Made by a program: the position numbers and the translations under genes. This document shows positions 12,919 to 15,110 of a stretch of 15,110 bases of DNA, one piece after another (positions within the stretch are counted from its first letter, which is position 1; every line of letters starts with the position of its first letter). The notes beneath the pieces were generated by a model. The model worked only from the letters and a program-made list of their open reading frames with translations. It was not told the origin of the DNA and did not search any database. Source of the DNA: CAVQCX01 sp050050175 (GTDB lineage Bacteria; Pseudomonadota; Gammaproteobacteria; Chromatiales; Chromatiaceae); contig JASFUT010000047.1 in the NCBI GenBank assembly GCA_050050175.1, forward strand, positions 1 to 15,110, read 5' to 3'.

Positions 12919-13922
12919 GCGGCGATCGCGCCATGCATCCCGTGCTGGTGGATCGGCCTGCGCTTTTCGAGATCACCCGGCGTCATCGCCGGCCGAGCTA
13001 CGAAGCGGCCGACCCGCTCGACTTCACCTACGGCCGGGTGCGGCCGGCCGGGCTGGATGAGCTGGTCTCACTGCGCCTGTCGCCCTACTGCATCCACCCG
13101 GCGACGGGACAGATGCTGTTCGTCGAGATCCCAGCCGGCCTCGACGTGACCGCGGGCCCGTTCCTCTATCTGGCGCAGCATGAGCACGCCTCCCGGGTCG
13201 CATCGGTACCCTATGCGTGGCTGCCGGGGATCCGGCACCGGGTTGAGTCCGAGCGCCTGGTGTTCGTCTTCTCCATCGGGCGCTGCGGCTCCACCCTGCT
13301 GAGCCGCATGCTCCAGCGGGTCGAGGAGGTCCGCAGCCTGTCCGAGCCCGACATCTACTTCCAGGTCTCCAAGGATCTGGTTCCCCGCGGGCGCTTCTAC
13401 AACGTGCCCGACATCGTGCGCGAGGCCACACGGCTGCTGGACCTGTTCCACCGGGACCGGCCGGTGCTGGCGATCAAGCCCCGGGCCCTCTGTAGCAACA
13501 TTGCCCGGGTCGTGCACGGCCTATACCCGGCCGCTGTCCTTCTGTTCATGTACCGGGACATTGAGCCCTGGGCCCGCTCCTACCACCGGGCGTTCGGCGT
13601 GCCTGTCGAGCGGCTCGCCGCCCAGTGGCGCCGCGACGCGGCACAGTGGCGTGACCTCACGGAGAGCGGTGTGCCGTTCATCTCGTTCAGCTACGAGGAC
13701 CTCACCGACGGCCCTCTGGAGACGATAAGGGCGATCCTGCGCCGATGCAGTCTGGAAGAGCGCCACGCACAGGCGGCGGTCTCGGCATTAGAACAGGATT
13801 CCCAGGAAGGGCTCGGGATCGCCAGGGACCGGTTGTCGGGCTCCGGTCGAGAGCTGAGCGATGCCGATATCGCCCGACTGAAATCGGCGGCGGGCAGGGC
13901 GCGTTTCGAGACCCGGTTGTGA
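12915..13922 (+). CDS. Sulfotransferase-family protein, translationally coupled to the glycosyltransferase
   Basis: The 335-residue product has the PAPS-dependent sulfotransferase core, which moves a sulfuryl group from 3'-phosphoadenosine-5'-phosphosulfate to a hydroxyl or amine. The 5'-phosphosulfate loop is FVFSIGRCGSTLLSRML (117-133); the 3'-phosphate site is MYRDIEPWARSYHRAF (212-227), with Arg214 and Ser222. FISFSYEDLTDGP (255-267) is the usual third block. The N-terminal ~110 residues, before the P-loop, are an extension I do not recognise. Two starts are possible: GTG at 12915, overlapping the glycosyltransferase stop as GTGA, or ATG at 12933. I prefer 12915 for the coupling, though neither has a strong RBS. 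The open frame running further upstream is a shadow of the glycosyltransferase. The acceptor is unknown; a glycan made by its neighbour is the simplest guess. Confidence 0.85.
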   Translation: MSGDRAMHPVLVDRPALFEITRRHRRPSYEAADPLDFTYGRVRPAGLDELVSLRLSPYCIHPATGQMLFVEIPAGLDVTAGPFLYLAQHEHASRVASVPYAWLPGIRHRVESERLVFVFSIGRCGSTLLSRMLQRVEEVRSLSEPDIYFQVSKDLVPRGRFYNVPDIVREATRLLDLFHRDRPVLAIKPRALCSNIARVVHGLYPAAVLLFMYRDIEPWARSYHRAFGVPVERLAAQWRRDAAQWRDLTESGVPFISFSYEDLTDGPLETIRAILRRCSLEERHAQAAVSALEQDSQEGLGIARDRLSGSGRELSDADIARLKSAAGRARFETRL

Positions 13923-13946
13923 GCCAAGCGTCCCCGCAGCGCGCGG

Positions 13947-14936
13947 TCAGACCTTTTGGCCGGCCCCCTGGCCGGGCTGCGGCGCCGGCTGGGGCAGCAG
14001 GTGGGGGTAGAACTGCTGGTAGTACCAGCGGAACCTCTGCTTGAAGCCGTTCTCGATTCGCGGGGAGACCCTGTGCTGCTCGGGCGCTCGGATGCTCGAG
14101 TAGGTGCTGTGGCGGTACTTCATGCGGTAGTGGCTGTCCGACTCGGCGGGCTTCACCGGGATATTGCCCGGGTCCCAGTCCACATGACCGACACCGAGCC
14201 AGTCGTAGATCCTGTTCATGGCGTCCACCGGGTCTTCCATGAGCTTCTCGAATGCGATGTAGTACAGGTTCTCCCGCAGATCCTGGCCCTGGAGGTCCTG
14301 GAGGCTCTCCATGGAGCGCAATGGCCAGCCTACGATCCCGCCGTCGCCGAACAGCCGATTGGCCCGCACCATAGGGCTGTCCGGGTCCAGGTGGTCGGGG
14401 AACTCGAACAGCATGGTCTTGCGGTGGGCGGCCTCCACGGAGCCGAAGATCTGCCCGAGGTCCCGGATGCACACGATCATGCGGACGTCGGGGTCCAGGA
14501 GCCGGGCAAGCTCGATGGTGCGCAGCCAGCCCCGGTTCTTGTCCACCACCCAGGGCTCTTCCGCTTCGGCGAACCAGCCGTCGACGAAGCCCCGAAAGGC
14601 GTTCAGCAGCCGCTGGTGCACGAGCTTGGCGTCCACATCCAGCTGGGCGGCCAGAAACGTGGAGTCGCTGATGCTGTGGCGCAGCTTTCTGATCGCCTCG
14701 TTCAGCGGCGAGCTGTATCCGGGGCTGTAGAGGTCCGGATGCAGGCCCAGGAGCTGGCACAGGAGAGTGGAGCCCGCCCGCGGCAGGCCGGTCACGCAGA
14801 TCAGGTTCTTCTCGAGCAAGACGGCGAGCTTCCCTGTTGAATCGGGTTCGGTGGCCGCGATCGATGCCTGTCGAGCGACGGCTTGCGCGGCCCATCCGGT
14901 GTCGGGCGGCCACGAGGCCGGAGATGCACGCGGCAT
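13947..14936 (-). CDS. Second sulfotransferase-family protein, convergent to the first
   Basis: The 329-residue product is another PAPS-type sulfotransferase, from a different branch than its neighbour. Its P-loop is ICVTGLPRAGSTLLCQLLG (46-64). The 3'-phosphate motif is VCIRDLGQIFGSVEAAHR (155-172), with Arg158 and Ser166. IAFEKLMEDP (227-236) is the conserved third block. Residues about 268-300 carry KYRHSTYSSIRAPEQHRV, a tail pattern seen in tyrosine- or aryl-type sulfotransferase homologues that I cannot assign further. The first ~40 residues are Ala/Pro-rich and disordered-looking; the ATG at 14936 follows GAGGCGGGA and is the only good start before the P-loop. The stop codons of the two sulfotransferase genes are 24 bp apart, with no visible terminator between them. 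No signal peptide is seen, so it is cytosolic. Confidence 0.9.
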   Translation of the reverse strand: MPRASPASWPPDTGWAAQAVARQASIAATEPDSTGKLAVLLEKNLICVTGLPRAGSTLLCQLLGLHPDLYSPGYSSPLNEAIRKLRHSISDSTFLAAQLDVDAKLVHQRLLNAFRGFVDGWFAEAEEPWVVDKNRGWLRTIELARLLDPDVRMIVCIRDLGQIFGSVEAAHRKTMLFEFPDHLDPDSPMVRANRLFGDGGIVGWPLRSMESLQDLQGQDLRENLYYIAFEKLMEDPVDAMNRIYDWLGVGHVDWDPGNIPVKPAESDSHYRMKYRHSTYSSIRAPEQHRVSPRIENGFKQRFRWYYQQFYPHLLPQPAPQPGQGAGQKV

Positions 14937-15050
14937 TCCCGCCTCTCTAGGCAGCCGGCACTATGCCACAAGAGCGCGCAGTCGGAAAAGTTCGATTCGC
15001 GGCATGCGTGCAGGTCGCGCGACAGCGGGACAGGGGTGTTGACCTCCTCG

Positions 15051-15075
15051 TTGTCCGGCTGAAGCCGGACCTACA
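15051..15075 (-). repeat. REP-like extragenic palindrome with a GTAGG head
   Basis: Read on the minus strand, TGTAGG (15075-15070) is followed by GTCCGGCT-TC-AGCCGGAC, an 8-bp perfect stem (15053-15060 with 15063-15070). A GTAG or GTAGG head followed by a GC palindrome with a CGGCTTCAGCCG core is the form of REP elements spread by RAYT (Y1-type) transposases in many gammaproteobacteria. No RAYT gene is in the window. Confidence 0.6.
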
Positions 15076-15095
15076 GCCGGACCTGCGGCCGGACC
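15063..15095. repeat. 12-bp period direct repeats next to the REP-like palindrome
   Basis: AGCCGGACCT occurs at 15063-15072 and 15075-15084, and a diverged GGCCGGACC follows at 15087-15095, a period of 12 bp. The first copy is one arm of the palindrome, so the array looks like partial duplications of the REP arm running toward the window edge. Confidence 0.6.
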
Positions 15096-15110
15096 GCAAG
15101 ACGGCTCGAC

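Overview
The window is GC-rich, densely coded DNA that reads as a chromosomal segment of a gammaproteobacterium. A likely setting is a sulfur-oxidising member of the Chromatiales or Ectothiorhodospiraceae. This is inference, resting on a sulfur-globule-like Gly/Trp/Tyr/Pro protein, a cytochrome c5-type lipoprotein, a multiheme c-cytochrome, and a REP-like palindrome with a GTAGG head at the right edge. No rRNA, tRNA, CRISPR array, transposase or phage gene is visible.

Layout. Positions 1-293 hold the 3' end of a short-chain dehydrogenase. At 386-946 is an exported SYLF/Ysc84 lipid-binding-type protein. At 1081-1395 is a small secreted repeat protein resembling sulfur globule proteins, with a strong RBS and an intrinsic terminator. 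Converging on that terminator from the right is a three-gene minus-strand operon (8106 to 1615). In transcription order it encodes a 971-residue membrane protein with five CxxCH haem sites and a C-terminal TPR domain, a membrane-anchored FG-GAP/ASPIC-UnbV (CRTAC1-type) protein, and a secreted TPR protein. The three genes are 4 bp apart or overlap by 4 bp, and all products appear to face the periplasm. This is the strongest candidate for a poorly described system.

After a 209-bp divergent intergenic region the plus strand carries a 92-residue protein I cannot identify, then a fusion of a TVP38/DedA-type membrane domain to a flavin disulfide reductase (8757-10895) that ends at a clear terminator. 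Next comes a lipoprotein with a cytochrome c5 domain on a long Ala/Glu/Met-rich tether (11028-11645). A GT4 glycosyltransferase (11791-12918) overlaps a sulfotransferase gene (12915-13922), and a second sulfotransferase lies convergent to it on the minus strand (13947-14936). The last three genes look like a small module for making and sulfating a glycan or other small acceptor.

Working picture (inference). The left two thirds are about envelope redox chemistry and protein scaffolding: a multiheme cytochrome with possible b-haem helices, a beta-propeller partner, TPR scaffolds, a membrane flavoprotein and a tethered c5. The right end concerns surface or extracellular glycan modification.
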